Shown in pieces: positions 12,591-24,228 of a stretch of 64,000 nucleotides of DNA. Both the position numbers and the translations under genes were made by a program. The DNA comes from Pseudopyrenochaeta lycopersici (lineage: Eukaryota > Ascomycota > Dothideomycetes > Pleosporales > Pseudopyrenochaetaceae), in assembly GCA_003313425.1 (NCBI GenBank), contig NHZP01000022.1, forward strand, positions 930,001 to 994,000. Reading direction: 5' to 3'. The notes beneath the pieces are model-generated. The model was not told the DNA's origin. It saw nothing but the letters and a program-made list of their open reading frames with translations, and made no database searches. Within the stretch, counting starts at the first letter, position 1. Each line of letters starts with the position of its first letter.

Positions 12591-14667
12591 TATGTAGTTA
12601 GTAGTTAAGAAACGATTGTATTGTTATACATGGCCTACCACGGTTAATTATATCAAAAGTAGAGTTCTACTGAATACCTCTGTCAACTACTAGCTAGTAA
12701 ATCTTTATAAAGCACTTTGTTCGCTGTTAAATAGCCTCAAAGACCTTCTAACGTACAGGATTCTATCTAGTATATACTATAATATTATAAAGCTTGCTAA
12801 TAGCCCTAAACTTACGCTAGTGTTTAAGTTATATTTTAAATATCTTCTTCTCTGCTTCTTAGAGGTTAGACATGTTATATACGGTCAAGGTATTATTATC
12901 TAGGTTAGTCTGCCTTCCGCTTTTAACTACGCGTTTAATACCTATTTACTAGTTTCTCTAGTCTTAATTAGCCAGCCTAGTTATTAATTATAGAGAGGAT
13001 ACTTACTATCTTTAAGTTCCTAAAGAATTAACTTATAAACCTTAATATCTAAGCTAAATAGCATTACTTTCGCTATAGGCTAGATAATGTAGCTAGAGTA
13101 ATAAAGTCTCTAAGTTAAGGTGCAGATTTTAAGATTATTAAAATTTTTAAGGTACTAAATAGCTGTATTATTATTTAATGCGTTATCTAGGATAGAAAAC
13201 CTAATATTTTAGATATAGTACTTATAAAGGACCTCCTTTATTATGTCTGTAATATTTTTGCTAGTATAACTTCTATCTACCCCCTTAAGCCTTAAGAGGA
13301 CAGTCTTTAGTTATAAGTGCTTATTAATAAAGTAAGTAATAACTCTAAGTACTAAAAGATTATTATCTAACTTCTAGATATTATAGGTAATATTAATCTT
13401 ACTATAGGCGCGCTTTAAGGTTTAAGCGACGCATTTTTAGAAGCATTTTTTGGCCTTCTAAACTAGCCTAGGTATAAAGTTATTACTTATGTAATAGTAG
13501 GAGGCTAGTAGTAGTAAAATATTATTAAATAAGGTATAAAACTTCTTAGAAGTTACCTACCTTATAGGAATATTATATATAGTATACTAATTAAGAATTT
13601 AAAAGTAGAAGTATTCTAGAGGGATACTTTACTTAGAATTCGCGATTAAAGGCTTATTTAACATCTCTATAATATTCTTACCTTATTTCTTCTTCTTTCT
13701 GCTTTTATAATAGCTATAAACCTTTAATAAATACTAAGATATGCTAGTAGTAGCATCCTAATAATTAATAAGTAGTATCTTTAAGGGATTTTTATTCTAG
13801 TATTCTATGCAAAGCTTTTCTTTTCTTATCTTTTACGTATTATATAGATATAGCCTGTACTTATAAACCTAAGAAGAAGTCCCTTAGGCTCTAAGTAGCG
13901 CATAAATATAATTTTAAAGTTGCTTAGAATTAATTAACTAGTCGCGCTAGGTAGTAACCTTATTCTTATAAGAGGTGTGTTCTTAGAGAGGCTTAGTTAA
14001 GCTAGTAGCAGCGCTAAACGCGGAGATTATTTTAGCGTAGCGTAAGAAGGTGCTCTAGTTACCTATAGTAACGTCGCCTAGATCTATATTAATTATAGGT
14101 GCTGCGCGCTATACATAATTTCGAGAATAAGCATAATTACGATCTAAATTAGGGTACATGTAGTTTATATAATAATTAAAAGCGCGTGGTTTCTATCGCG
14201 ACTTAAATACTACTTAAAACATTAGGGCCTAGCAAGTAAACAAGCAGCCAGCTAATTAAGCAGTACTATCTTAAGCAAGCAGCCTTTCTTGATTGACTTA
14301 ATCTAACTACATCCAAGCAAGCAGGAAGACGTGCTTGACGGTTGCTTTATTGGCTGCTTGATTGCCTCGCTAACAAGCTGCTTGATTATCGGTCACCCTG
14401 TGCGATATACAACTACAGCATGGACGAGCAGATAAAATTTGGAGGGGTTTTTCTAGAAACTTCGTTTACTGCCTGTACTAAGGAATGGTCTGAGAGGCCC
14501 CTGTAGTAGCTACACCAAATCCGCTATATCAAACCGACCCAAACGCAGTCAAACCGACCGCTGTTATCGGTCAGTCGGTTTAATAACAAATCAGCCGTCG
14601 GACGGTTTGATTAGTAATCAAACCGATTGAATCGGTCGGTCAAACCGTCGGTTTATTGACCACACTG

Positions 14668-15188
14668 ATAATTAGCCTTTTTTGAAGACTATTTGTAAGC
14701 ATACGACTTACTAGAGAAGCCTAAATTATTGCTATAGCATCTCATTTAGTTGCGAATCCTCTTTGCAGCGACGTATAGTGGCAGAGTTATGCATAAAGAT
14801 GACATCGTCATCACAAGTGTGCTTATCCATACATCTAAACACAAGCGCTTACTATGCATCTTGGGTCGCGATATTGTATTCGTTAATGAGGAATCTGGCC
14901 GAATACTACGAGTTAGGCCTTCAGGTCGCCTGTTTCGCCTTGCGGAGGAATCCGTCCGGTGTTGCTGAACGCAACATCTTTTCCTACAGAGAGGCCAAAA
15001 TGTACCGAAATCAGACCGGCTAAATATGCAAAATTCTGGAGAATTAAGATGGGAAATTCCCGGGGGGGGGGGGGGGGGGGGGGAGAAGTCTAGAGCGCCG
15101 TGAACATCCTGCGAAGTCATTATCCTATTCCACTGACCTGATTCCACGCCCTCCACCTCTTCGATCATTTTTCTGGCAGAGCCAAATC
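14668..15188. promoter_or_regulatory. P450 upstream region with G22 tract
   Basis: The P450 upstream region left between hAT1 and the start codon. It contains a run of 22 consecutive G residues at 15062-15083, about 105 bp before the ATG. The tract could form G-quadruplex structure or behave as a slippage-prone promoter element. A minus-strand frame across it encodes an artefactual polyproline and is not a gene. Confidence 0.5.
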
Positions 15189-17159
15189 ATGGAGAACTTC
15201 AGCGGCAACGAGCAAGGAAGAAAATGGATTTGGGCGACTTTTGGAGTCGTTTTGATATTTGGCATCTATCGCCTTCTTCAGGTTGGAAAGCGTGATCCAC
15301 GCATGCCCAAAGGGCCTCCAACGATTCCCATTCTCGGCAATTTCCATCAGATACCATCCAGCGGGCTGTATGCCAAGTAAGTTACATTCTTCAATGTACT
15401 GAACTGCCTTGCTAAGGACAATTCAGGTTTCTGGAGTGGTCCAGGGAATATGGTTCGGTATTCTCACTCAAATTCGGCCCGACCAACATCATTGTGCTCT
15501 GTGATCGAAAAGCAATCCATGATCTCTTGGATAAAAAGGGAGCCATTTATTCGGATCGTCCGGCCAGCTATGTTGGAAGATTGTTAACACAGGGTGATCA
15601 CATTGCCCTGGAGCAGATGAGTCCGTTATGGCGCGAGAAGCGGAAGGTCATTTCGCACAATTTTTCTCCGAGAAATCTAGATCAGAAGCACTTTCTGGTG
15701 CAAGAGGCCGAGTAACTGCACCTGTCCTCCCTCTATCTCTCCCTCCCTTCTTTCTTGGGTCAAAAGAGAATTCTCACTGAAACCATGATAATTAGGGCGA
15801 CGGTCTTGTTGAATGATCTTTTGGACAACCCGAAGGGCTTCTTCAACCATGTGCGCAGGTATACCGCGTCATCCGCTGCTGTCCTCGCTTTTGGATTTCG
15901 TGGACCTACATTTGATTCATTCTGGGGCCATGTAAGTATAAATGCTGCAATTTGCATCACCAATAACGGATACCGGAATACAGATTCTGACAGCTTACCT
16001 AGGTCGTCTATGATGTCATGGATCGGTGGACCGAAGCGATGGAGGTTGGTGCAAACCCTCCAGTGGATGAGTATCCCATACTCAAGTTGATTCCTATGAG
16101 ATTTGCTTATTGGAAGCGACGCGCAGTGGAAGCAGGCGTTATATTCGATAGCATGTGGGGCAAATGTCGGCAACTTGTCGACGAGCGTCGGGCCAAAGGC
16201 GACAACCGTGACTGCATTATCGACTCGCTCTTGGACGAATATACGAAGAAAGGATTTCCAATGTCTCAACATGCATTCAACAACCTAGTTGGAGAAGTGG
16301 TTGAGGGTGCCGCAGACACGACAGCTGCACAGATCCTAACCCTAATTCTGGCCTTTGCGAAGCATCCCCATGTCCAAAAGAAAGCCCAGGAACAGATTGA
16401 CAAAGTCTGTGGCCCTGATAGAATACCCAAGTTTTCCGATTTTAAAGAAATACCATACATCAACCAGGTGGTGAAGGAGGGAATGAGATGGCGTCCTGTG
16501 TGAGCAATATGAACCCCGCTAGCTTAGCTGCTTACACACTAACATCATATGGAAGTGCCGTTACCGGACTACCCCATAGAGTTCGAGAAGGTTGGTTTCA
16601 ACATCAGTTAAGCCTAAATTTGCTAACCATTGACTCAGATGATTGGTACGAGGGCAAATTGATTCCCAAAGACTCAACGCTATTTGTGCCTGTTTGGGCA
16701 CTACACCACAATGAAAAATTGTTCTCTGATCATGATGTTTTTGACCCAGATAGATACGCTGAACATCCCAAACTGGCAAATGATTATGCCGGCAGCCCAG
16801 AATGGAGCAACCGAGATAAGTTATATTCCCTTTGGAGACTAGTTCCTTGCTAACTAGTCGGTTTGTCTGCACATCACTACGGTTATGGTGCTGGTCGTCG
16901 CCTTTGCCCCGGGATTCACTTTGCCGAGCGGAATATGTGGCGAATTGCGGCCAAACTTCTCTGGGCTTTCGAATTCGAAGAGCCGATTGATCCTGTGACA
17001 GGGAAGACGGTCCCTCTGGACGACAAAGCATACAACTCTGGTATTCTGCAGGCGCCCTTACCATTCGGAGTGCAAATCAAACCACGAAGCGTAGAACACA
17101 TGGAGACGATCCGAAAAGAGTTGGTTGGATCTTTAGACTTCCTTCGGACTTGGGAGTAG
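15189..17159 (+). CDS. Cytochrome P450 monooxygenase with an apparent AT-AC intron
   Basis: Microsomal haem-thiolate monooxygenase of 534 residues. Exons: 15189-15376, 15427-15711, 15796-15931, 16003-16499, 16556-16590, 16639-16815 and 16873-17159. Seen: N-terminal membrane anchor (WIWATFGVVLIFGIYRLL), proline-rich hinge KGPPTIPILGN, I-helix EGAADTT, K-helix E362-x-x-R365, FDPDRY, and haem loop YGYGAGRRLCPG with ligand Cys451. The last intron (16816-16872, 57 nt) begins ATAAGT and ends CAC, with a CTAAC branch site 18 nt before the 3' end. Only this excision gives NRDHYGYGAGRR and a CDS divisible by three. No GT-AG solution restores frame. The AAG acceptor at 16555 is also slightly unusual. 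E-class fungal P450; substrate unknown, and the cluster suggests an aromatic or polycyclic hydroxylation. Confidence 0.9.
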
Positions 17160-18522
17160 ACCTTGACATCAACTTGTGAATGTGGCATTGAGTTACAATG
17201 CATTGTATTGGGACTTGTTGTTTTTCATTCACCAATCAGTAATTAAGCTTCTTTAAGCATTGGGGATGAGTGAGATGGCACGAAGACATACCTCGGTCTT
17301 CGAGTCTATTTGCGCACATTGTATTCTTGATGGGATTTTACTTTACTGTTAGCCATAGAGGTACAAGAGCTATGTTGAACACCCAGAAATGGAGTTAGGT
17401 AACTATCATAATCAACGTTACTTCCAGCGAACTTCCTAAAACTTCGAGATTTATATATGCAATCTCGCAAGAGGGACAGATTCAACCATGGTCGCTTTAT
17501 TTAAGATATTTAGATCTTCGAAACAGAAGTGTGTGCAGCGCAGTTTGCGGTGCTTCGATAGGAATTGAAATTAATTATAATACAAAAACAGTACTAATAC
17601 TGGCCTCGTTTGCGTTACTTTGGTAAAATTCCTGAATAACAGCTTCACAGATGAGAGCCGCGCGTTGCAGAGACAATCGCCACCCACGGCTCCTCGGAAC
17701 TTGTTGGCAGCGCATTTTTACCCAATGTGTAGTTCTCCGATGAAACTATTTGATATCAGGAATATGTTCAATTTTTAATCCGACCAAAACGTTCCATCAA
17801 TAGGGCAATCATGTAGCAGTCTAGTACGCAAGCAGGCGGTACAATACATGGATTTGGTTAAATCGCAGCTTTGTAGCCCAATTACCCAAAGAACGTAGCT
17901 ATAAGATTGAAATTTACTTGAAGTCCAGTAAAATTGGTTATTCTTCGAGTTTACCCAGAATATAGCCTTTTTAAAGCATAATTATATGCGTAATCCTAGC
18001 TCTAAGGGGGTCAGACATTACGGTTAGTAGAGGGAGTGCTACTAAGGAGGTTGCACAAGGTTGCTAGTCGCAATTTAGTCGTTGCAAGTTTCAAAGATAC
18101 ACTTTCTTCACACGCTGACTAGTAAGCAGTCATATGAATCTCATAAGTTTATTAGAGTGATGCAAATCAAGACGACGAATGGAACTCTAGGCTGCATTTG
18201 GACTGAGGCTCTATTTTATGCGGCCCAAGCACACCGTAAAGACAGTATGATCTAGCCAAGAACATTTCGCAAACATAGCTTGTGGAGTTCGAGGACAAGT
18301 GGCGATGTTATTTAATCGCCTGGGCAGTAGAACTGTCCCCCGAAAATTAGGGCGAAGTTCTTCCGCGCTTCGATAACAATCATCCGAATAGTAGTGACTT
18401 CACCACCCAAAATACTAATAACTTGACCTCTCTTGCAAATCCAAGAGGAACACAAATGGTTATAATTTGACAACACTGAAGATTTACTCTACAATCTACA
18501 GACTCGCTAATATTCTTTCAGC
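17160..18522. other. Intergenic, 1.36 kb, no gene seen
   Basis: Separates the P450 stop codon from the extradiol dioxygenase start. No frame or RNA is recognised. Composition is moderately AT-rich without the strong TA/TAG excess of the transposon regions. It should contain the P450 terminator and the dioxygenase promoter. Confidence 0.4.
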
Positions 18523-19754
18523 ATGACCATCATCGGGGAGCGGAAGATCAACCTTGTACGCATCGCCCATGTGTACTATACACATAGGGACATAGATAAT
18601 GCTCGTCAATTCCTTGAGGACTTCGGATTCGACGAATGCAAACGTATTGACAATAAAACTTACTATCGAGGATACGGGCGAGAACCTTTCGTATATTGCG
18701 CTGTCGAAGGAAGCGAGTCTTCCTTTGGCGGGGCCGCATTTGTCGTCGAAACCTTGGAGGATCTGGAAATTGCTGCAAGAACGATTCCAGGAGCGTCGGA
18801 AATTTATGGACTTATTGACGCTCCTGGGGGTGGAAAATGTGTCACATTCCACGACCCTGTGGACAAATTTCCTTTCCATCTCGTCCACGGACAGGTGGCC
18901 CTCGACGAAGAAGTTATTCTGCCCGAGCTGGAGTATAATTTTGTAAGACAAACAATGTCGCCTGCCATCAATATCTGACATAAGAAAGCCGGTAACCAAA
19001 AATCGGGGTGGTGGGCAGTATCAACGGTTTGAAAAACGTAAGCCAAAGCCCCGCTTCTGCGCTTCCCGCCAAGTGACATTTAGTGGTAGGCCCTGCTCCT
19101 GTACATAAGCTGGGGCATTTCGGCATGTGTATAACAGATTTTGCAAAGACGTTCGAATTTTATACAACCCGATTCAATTTCTATCCCAGCGATGTCCGTA
19201 ACTGATCTCTCTCGGTTGTCAAGTATTTCAACTAATAAAACTTGCAGTTGGGACATACTCCCGAAGGGAAAAACGTGATTGTGTTCAATCGCCTAGATCG
19301 GGGAGAGGAGCTGGTTGATCATCACTCGTTTTTCTTTTTCGAGGGACCCAAGTCGCATGTTCATCACTCCTCTTTCGAAACGCATGATTTTGATACACAA
19401 GTCCTCGGACATGATTGGTTAAAACAAAAGGGTTATAAAACCTGTTGGGGTGTCGGGAGACACGTTATGGGAAGCCAGATCTTTGATTACTGGTATTACA
19501 AACTGCTTTTTATTGTTACAAGCATTTCACTAATTTATTTTTTTCAGGTTCGACCCGTCCGAGTTTATTGTCGAGCACTATGTTGACGGCGATCTCTGCA
19601 ACAACTCTCAGCCAACTAATGTTGCTCCGGCATCTCATGATAACTTGCACGTTTGGGGTAAGACTCGCGCTCTCTTTCTTCACTTAATACGGACAAGGAG
19701 TTAAAAGTAACTTTTGTTTCAGGCCCAGATCTCCCGCCGACATTTTTACAGTGA
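18523..19754 (+). CDS. Extradiol-type (VOC/glyoxalase fold) dioxygenase
   Basis: Resembles bacterial and fungal 2,3-dihydroxybiphenyl/catechol 2,3-dioxygenases, which open a catechol ring next to the hydroxyls using Fe(II) or Mn(II). Six exons (18523-18942, 18989-19037, 19090-19193, 19248-19492, 19548-19657, 19723-19754) give 319 residues. The N-terminal VOC module starts at HVYYTH. The C-terminal module carries the expected ligands: His166 in LGHFG, His230/231 in HVHHSS, and Glu282 in FIVEHY, followed by LHVWGPDLPPTFL. Intron 3 must start at a weak GTCCGT site to keep frame; the other introns are ordinary. Fungal extradiol enzymes are uncommon, which makes this gene the key to the cluster. 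Substrate is inferred to be a catechol made by the FAD hydroxylase or P450. Confidence 0.88.
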
Positions 19755-20562
19755 GAGATCTGATAAATGTTGTATATCGAATCAACGACCGGCGCTGGTG
19801 ACTACGTTGACAATGTAAATTGGGCTGATATATATGCACAATCGTAGCTAAGACCTTGCGTGTCTCCTCCTACAAAATCAATTGGGTCATCAAATGAAGG
19901 GGTTTAGATATTTATTATTTACATTGTATAAAATACCTGCTGAAGGAGACAAGTTCATTAGCTGTTGGAACGAAGAGTCGATTGAATGTCGTCCGCCTAC
20001 CACGTAAGCGTAATGCCATTTTCTTTGCATGAAACTACAAAGAATCTAAAGTTCATAGACTGATACGACTATTAGCTGTGTAAATTCTACTGTAAATTCG
20101 TGAAGCAAAGTATTGCCTAAAAATCTCAAGGTACTCATATTTTGCCCAAGCTAGGCGATTGCACCTACTGCACTTCTTAGCGCGTTTCTCAGTCAGTAAT
20201 ACTTACATCTCATTATTTTACAATGTTCTCATGTAGTCCTCTTAACGGTATAACAAACATATGCGCTGCATTAATATGCAGCTAACAGACCCAGCGACAG
20301 TAGTTATACCTAGATTTCAGCTCATTGAAACCCATGAGGCTCACCTTGACTGATCTCAAGGCGAATCACCTTCGATTGCTATTCAAGTTGAAAGATTGAC
20401 GATCTTTATACAAGAATACGGATGCAAGCGTTAGTAGAAGGGGAGGAAGAGAATCGTATTGAATACTAACACACTCATCACCATATATCAAGCATTCAAA
20501 TTCGAGGCACCTCTCTTGCCACAATTCATATATATTCTCTCATTATTAACCTAACAAGCCTC
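19755..20562. other. Convergent intergenic region, 808 bp
   Basis: Lies between the stop codons of the dioxygenase (+) and SDR2 (-). No supported frame or RNA. Probably 3' UTRs and spacer. Confidence 0.4.
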
Positions 20563-21585
20563 CTAGTCTGCCGCTCTATAAGCGCCCAGAGCTGAGTACC
20601 CACCATCCACAGTCCAGTGTGCTGTCCAACATTAGCTCTTCTCTATTTATGTCTACAGAAACGACTTACCTCCTGTAACAAATGAGGCTTCATTGCTAAG
20701 CATGAATACCAAAACTTTAGCAACTTCTTCCGCTTGACCCATCCGGCCCATCAAAGTACCTGCGCTCAAGGTTCCCGAATCAAACAAGCCTTTGGCTTCT
20801 CCATCGCGGAATATCTTGGTATCAATCGGTCCACTAGAAGATAGCGTTATATGTTAGTACCCCCTCAAACACTATTTAAGCAATCTCTTTATAAACTTAC
20901 GGCAGAAGAGCGTTGATCCGAACGCCCTTCTTCCCGTATTCTGCAGCAGCAGATTCCGTCAAGCCGATGACTGCGAACTTGCTCGAGGAATATGCGGCGT
21001 TACCACCAAGTCCTCGAAGGCCCGATGTGCTGGAGACATTGACAATCGATCCTCCAGGCTTAGCGATATGAACAAGTTGCGCTCGCATACAATGCATCAC
21101 ACCATTCAGATTTATGGAAATTGTTTTATCCCAGGCTACTTGGTCCTGTAGCAGATCTGTCAGTTGCATGGGGATGTATACAGATACTATTTTCGAAGTG
21201 TTCTACGATCACATACAATGTTTTCTGTCATCTGGCCTTCTCCACCAGCAATTCCAGCGACGTTTGCGGCTCCGTCGAGTCGACCAAAAACTGACACCGT
21301 CCTACTTATCCAGGCGTCGACCTCGCCTACTTTACTGACATCGACCTTGTCGATAGTAGTCCGTGCACCTAACTCGTTGCCTTGGTTCATATAATCAGCA
21401 TTCACCCTTTCCCAGCGCGGCGGGGCAGGAAGCTTACAAAGTTGTTGCGTCCTCTCTAGACCGACTTCATCGACGTCGCTGAGCGCGACTCCGGTCGCCC
21501 CTACTTCTGCCAATCTTATCGCTGTCGCTCGCCCAATACCTGAGGCGGCCCCTGTAACCACATATACCTTACCTTTGAACGTCAT
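20563..21585 (-). CDS. SDR2: short-chain dehydrogenase/reductase
   Basis: Second classical SDR, 278 residues from four exons: 21585-21217, 21145-20901, 20833-20670 and 20621-20563. Seen: TGAASGIG at residues 11-18; the strand-2 aspartates in LSDVDE (pointing to NAD); NVAG; Ser161/162; Tyr175 and Lys179 in AYSSSK; then PGPID across intron 2; and TVDGGYSALGAYR near the end. All introns are GT-AG and 48-71 nt. The last coding exon is too short to be found as an isolated frame. It is divergent from the FAH-family gene, sharing a 615-bp upstream region. It differs clearly from SDR1 and probably serves a separate redox step. Confidence 0.9.
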
Positions 21586-22200
21586 GCTTTTCTTACTTTC
21601 ATAAGAAGGTGAAAAGTCTGTATTTTCACTCCACGTTATGTTGTAGCCCCGAAAACTTTGAGGCCACTAAAGCGTTTGTATCCAGACTCTAGGCACTGCT
21701 TACGCCCCGCATTTATTGAGGGAACATGCGCCGAGAGCTATGTGAAAGTCCACATTTGTCGCAATCGAAGCACCTTATCCGAAGACACCCCGTGGCTATT
21801 GCTCCGAGATCTTGGCTGTTCGGCTAGCCATTCCGAATACCCCCTGCAAGTGTGGACACGCCAAGTCAGGTTAAGAATGATTGCCTAATGCCTACCTTAC
21901 CACTTAGCCTATTTGGTTCAAGAAGAGGTGCGATACTCTGAAGCCGCCCCGATAATTGATGCGACTCGGTAAGTGAGCGGACAAGGACGCAAGACATCCG
22001 GCTTATTTGTTAAAATAGTGTGGAGTCTTGTTTAGGGCATGTAATCCTCTCATTGCGTTGCTGTGCTTTTGACCAAGATTAATCGCTCCCAAGCGCAGTT
22101 GCTCGATCTCTCCACGTGCCGCGAATTAAGCGCAGTTGTACCTATCTTACCTTCACCATCCACACATCCAATTCCTACCCACGTAAAATTCTGAATAGCA
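21586..22200. promoter_or_regulatory. Divergent promoter region SDR2 / FAH hydrolase
   Basis: 615 bp between two start codons on opposite strands, a likely shared regulatory region for coordinated expression. No repeated motif stood out by eye. CGG/CCG triplets occur, as expected for Zn2Cys6 regulator sites, but I cannot assign an operator. Confidence 0.45.
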
Positions 22201-23277
22201 ATGGCATTGATTGCGCGCCGCTGGACTCACCTCATTCGCTTCATTGCGCAGGAGGATGGGCAGATTCACCTAGGGCAAATTGATGCTAAAAAGGTTTCCG
22301 ATGTTGGACTTGCTACATTTGAAGGTAGAAAGGTTGAGGCTCAGGTCGTTTCCGGGTCCGTGTATGACGGTATCGTGACCGATCAGGTATTGCATGTCGC
22401 GCAGGTGAGTCTTATGAATCACTTAATTCGTGTACAAGAAGGATCTTCCATTAACGCACGTTGGTAGCTCCTGCCACCGCTTTCTATGGAACAGACTCCG
22501 CTAGTCCGATGCTTGGGACTAAATTATCTGGACCACGCCAAAGAAGCAAACATGCCCATCCCGGACACGCCAGTCCTATTCATCAAGCCTAGAACATCTT
22601 TGAACGGGCCCTTCCCCGCCAAAATTAATATTCCCAAGATTGCTCAAGACGACTCTGCCGATTATGAGGCCGAATTAACTGTCATAATCTCTAAGGACGG
22701 ACGTGATATACCTGAGTCTGAAGCGTACGACTATGTTCTTGGATACACAGCTGGAAATGATGTCAGCGCAAGAAACCAACAACTGAAGAATAGTCAATGG
22801 TGCTTTGGCAAAGGTGAGCGTGATCATTACAAAACGCATTTACTACAATTTCCCTCATGAATATCATCCAAATTGACACTTCAACCACAGGCATGGATGG
22901 GTCCGCGCCCATTGGCCCTGTTCTAGTCTCACCAACGGCCATCAAAAACCCGCATGAATTAGACATCAAAGCCATATATAATTCTAAAGTCGTTCAAGAC
23001 ACGAACACAAGGTATGTTGGCCACTCCAGACGCTTACATTTTCAGTGAACCATATCTAATCATTGGTGACAGAGAAATGATCTTTAATATCCCGAAAATG
23101 ATCGCCTTCCTCTCTCAAGGTACAACACTGGAGAAAGGTACGATCATCATGACGGGGACTGGTCCAGGAATTGGTATGGCAAGAAACCCGAGAATTATCC
23201 TTCGACATGGGGATGACATGCGGGTGCATATACAGGGCATTGGTACATTGATAAACGAAGTTTACCATGAGTCATGA
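22201..23277 (+). CDS. Fumarylacetoacetate hydrolase (FAH) family protein
   Basis: Metal-dependent hydrolase, isomerase or decarboxylase acting on beta-diketo or enol acids. Four exons (22201-22404, 22468-22813, 22891-23011, 23073-23277) give 291 residues. Seen: GLNYLDHAKEA, the metal ligands Glu135 and Glu137 in YEAEL and Asp166 in GNDVSARNQQ, QWCFGK-GMDGSAPIGP spanning intron 2, and TLEKGTIIMTGTGPGIG. Length is that of the short single-domain FAH proteins related to HpcE/acylpyruvase, not of the long fumarylacetoacetases. In bacterial meta-cleavage pathways such proteins process ring-fission products, so the pairing with the extradiol-type gene is meaningful (inference). Confidence 0.92.
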
Positions 23278-23376
23278 GAAAAGTGAAGACATAAGCTTTG
23301 GAGCCAGGTATACTCTTTTCCATAGACTTTTGTTGAAAATGGCACGACTAGCGTTTCCCGAAGCTCGATATATCCT

Positions 23377-24228
23377 TTATGTACTATGATCCGGAACCTC
23401 TTGGTCAATATGGCCATTGAAAGCTTTAGATCTGTGAATCTCTGATTTAGTCGTAATGGACACCAAATCTTTCCTCATGCCTTTGTAGATATCCGACTTT
23501 TGAAAATCCTCCCAGCTTTCCTCGTTTCGCGTTCTAAACAATGTCAGAAGTCCAGTTGCTACGGTCAACATACCACGCATGTATAGGGTACTTGCCTGAC
23601 GTATACGCTAGCCAGGTTAAAGTCGTTCAACTCCCTTAACACCGCAAAGCTCTGAAGCGTAACCCGAGTTTCATTGCCCGGTCTCTTTATTCGTTCGGCG
23701 TGGTCTGTAAGAAGACCAAGCAGCTGGTTCCGTTTGTCTTGAAGTGCCCAAAAATGAAGGACAACGACGAAGCTGTCCTTGGCATCTCCATCAATATCTT
23801 CCTGGCGTTTCAAGAAGCCAGAGAAGAGGTCGTAATGGTGAAGGTCGTAATCCGGGCTACTGATGCCCTGGACATTACGAAGAAGTTTGTCTTCGTCCAC
23901 CTTTCGCATCTCCTCCTTAAAAATATCGGTTGAGACATGGCCCATGAAGAAACCGATGGGGTGAGAGTAGCCTTCAAGCCCCCAAAGGGTGTCAGGCTCT
24001 CCGTCTAGATCACTACCCCAATAATAAGAATTCGAATAAGGTTCCGTCTTCGATACCCTGCATAACGTCACAAGTCTTTCCTTCCACTTTATTAAATCGT
24101 GAAGTAATTAGTAAATTGCACAAGTGATTGTGACAAGCATCGTCCTTTGTTAGACTGTAACTCACCTTCTCCAAAGCGCCGTCACGGCCCACAACTCGAG
24201 CAACAACAAAAAAGAGAGGTGCGGCCAT
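23377..24228 (-). CDS. ABM-like dimeric alpha-beta barrel protein
   Basis: 236 residues from three exons: 24228-24166, 24086-23596 and 23533-23377. It starts MAAPLFFVVARVVGRDGALE, and the splice continues KWKERLVTL, the strand-helix start of an antibiotic-biosynthesis-monooxygenase (ABM) fold. A second barrel-like half begins near FVVVLHFWALQDKRNQLL. The second intron is GC-AG (donor AG/GCAAGT at 23595). A GT donor nearby would shift the last exon out of the family-like frame. The first intron uses an AAAG acceptor. Such proteins act as cofactor-free oxygenases on phenols/anthrones or as stress-related barrels, and the exact reaction here is unknown. The gene is convergent with the FAH gene, only 99 bp away. 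Confidence 0.75.

Larger units (their letters stand above)
11142..14400. mobile_element. hAT2: RIP-degraded hAT nested in hAT1
   Basis: Ends are CAGGGTGACCGATAATCAA at 11142 and its complement at 14400. The 8-bp duplication TGCGATAT is at 11134-11141 and 14401-14408. Both termini carry dense AAGCAAGCAGC / GCTGCTTG repeats (about 11160-11300 and 14230-14390), typical subterminal binding-site arrays. The interior is TA-rich with frequent TAG/TAA, consistent with RIP. A minus-strand frame near 12098-12250 keeps a recognisable hAT core piece containing ALWEVLPTMESPLNDL. It is interrupted by a 194-bp MITE. Confidence 0.9.
8510..14667 (-). mobile_element. hAT1: hAT transposon interrupted by hAT2
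   Basis: Bounded by terminal inverted repeats starting CAGTGTGGTCAATAAACC at 8510 and its complement ending at 14667. The 8-bp duplication ATAATTAG sits at 8502-8509 and 14668-14675. Subterminal GGTCGGTTTGA-type motifs are repeated in both orientations at each end (8520-8640 and 14540-14660), the usual arrangement of hAT transposase binding sites. Without the 3259-bp hAT2 and its 8-bp duplication the element is about 2.9 kb. Coding sequence is intact and not RIP-biased, so the element is young. It lies between SDR1 and the P450. Confidence 0.95.

Noticed and set aside
14746..15168. Minus-strand frame of 140 codons upstream of the P450
   Set aside because: Its polyproline comes from the G22 tract, it overlaps the P450 upstream region, and nothing in it resembles a family.
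16816..16872. Frameshift or pseudogenisation of the P450
   Set aside because: Excision of one AT-AC segment with a proper branch site restores both frame and the haem-loop motif, which a random lesion would not. It remains the fallback if transcripts disagree.
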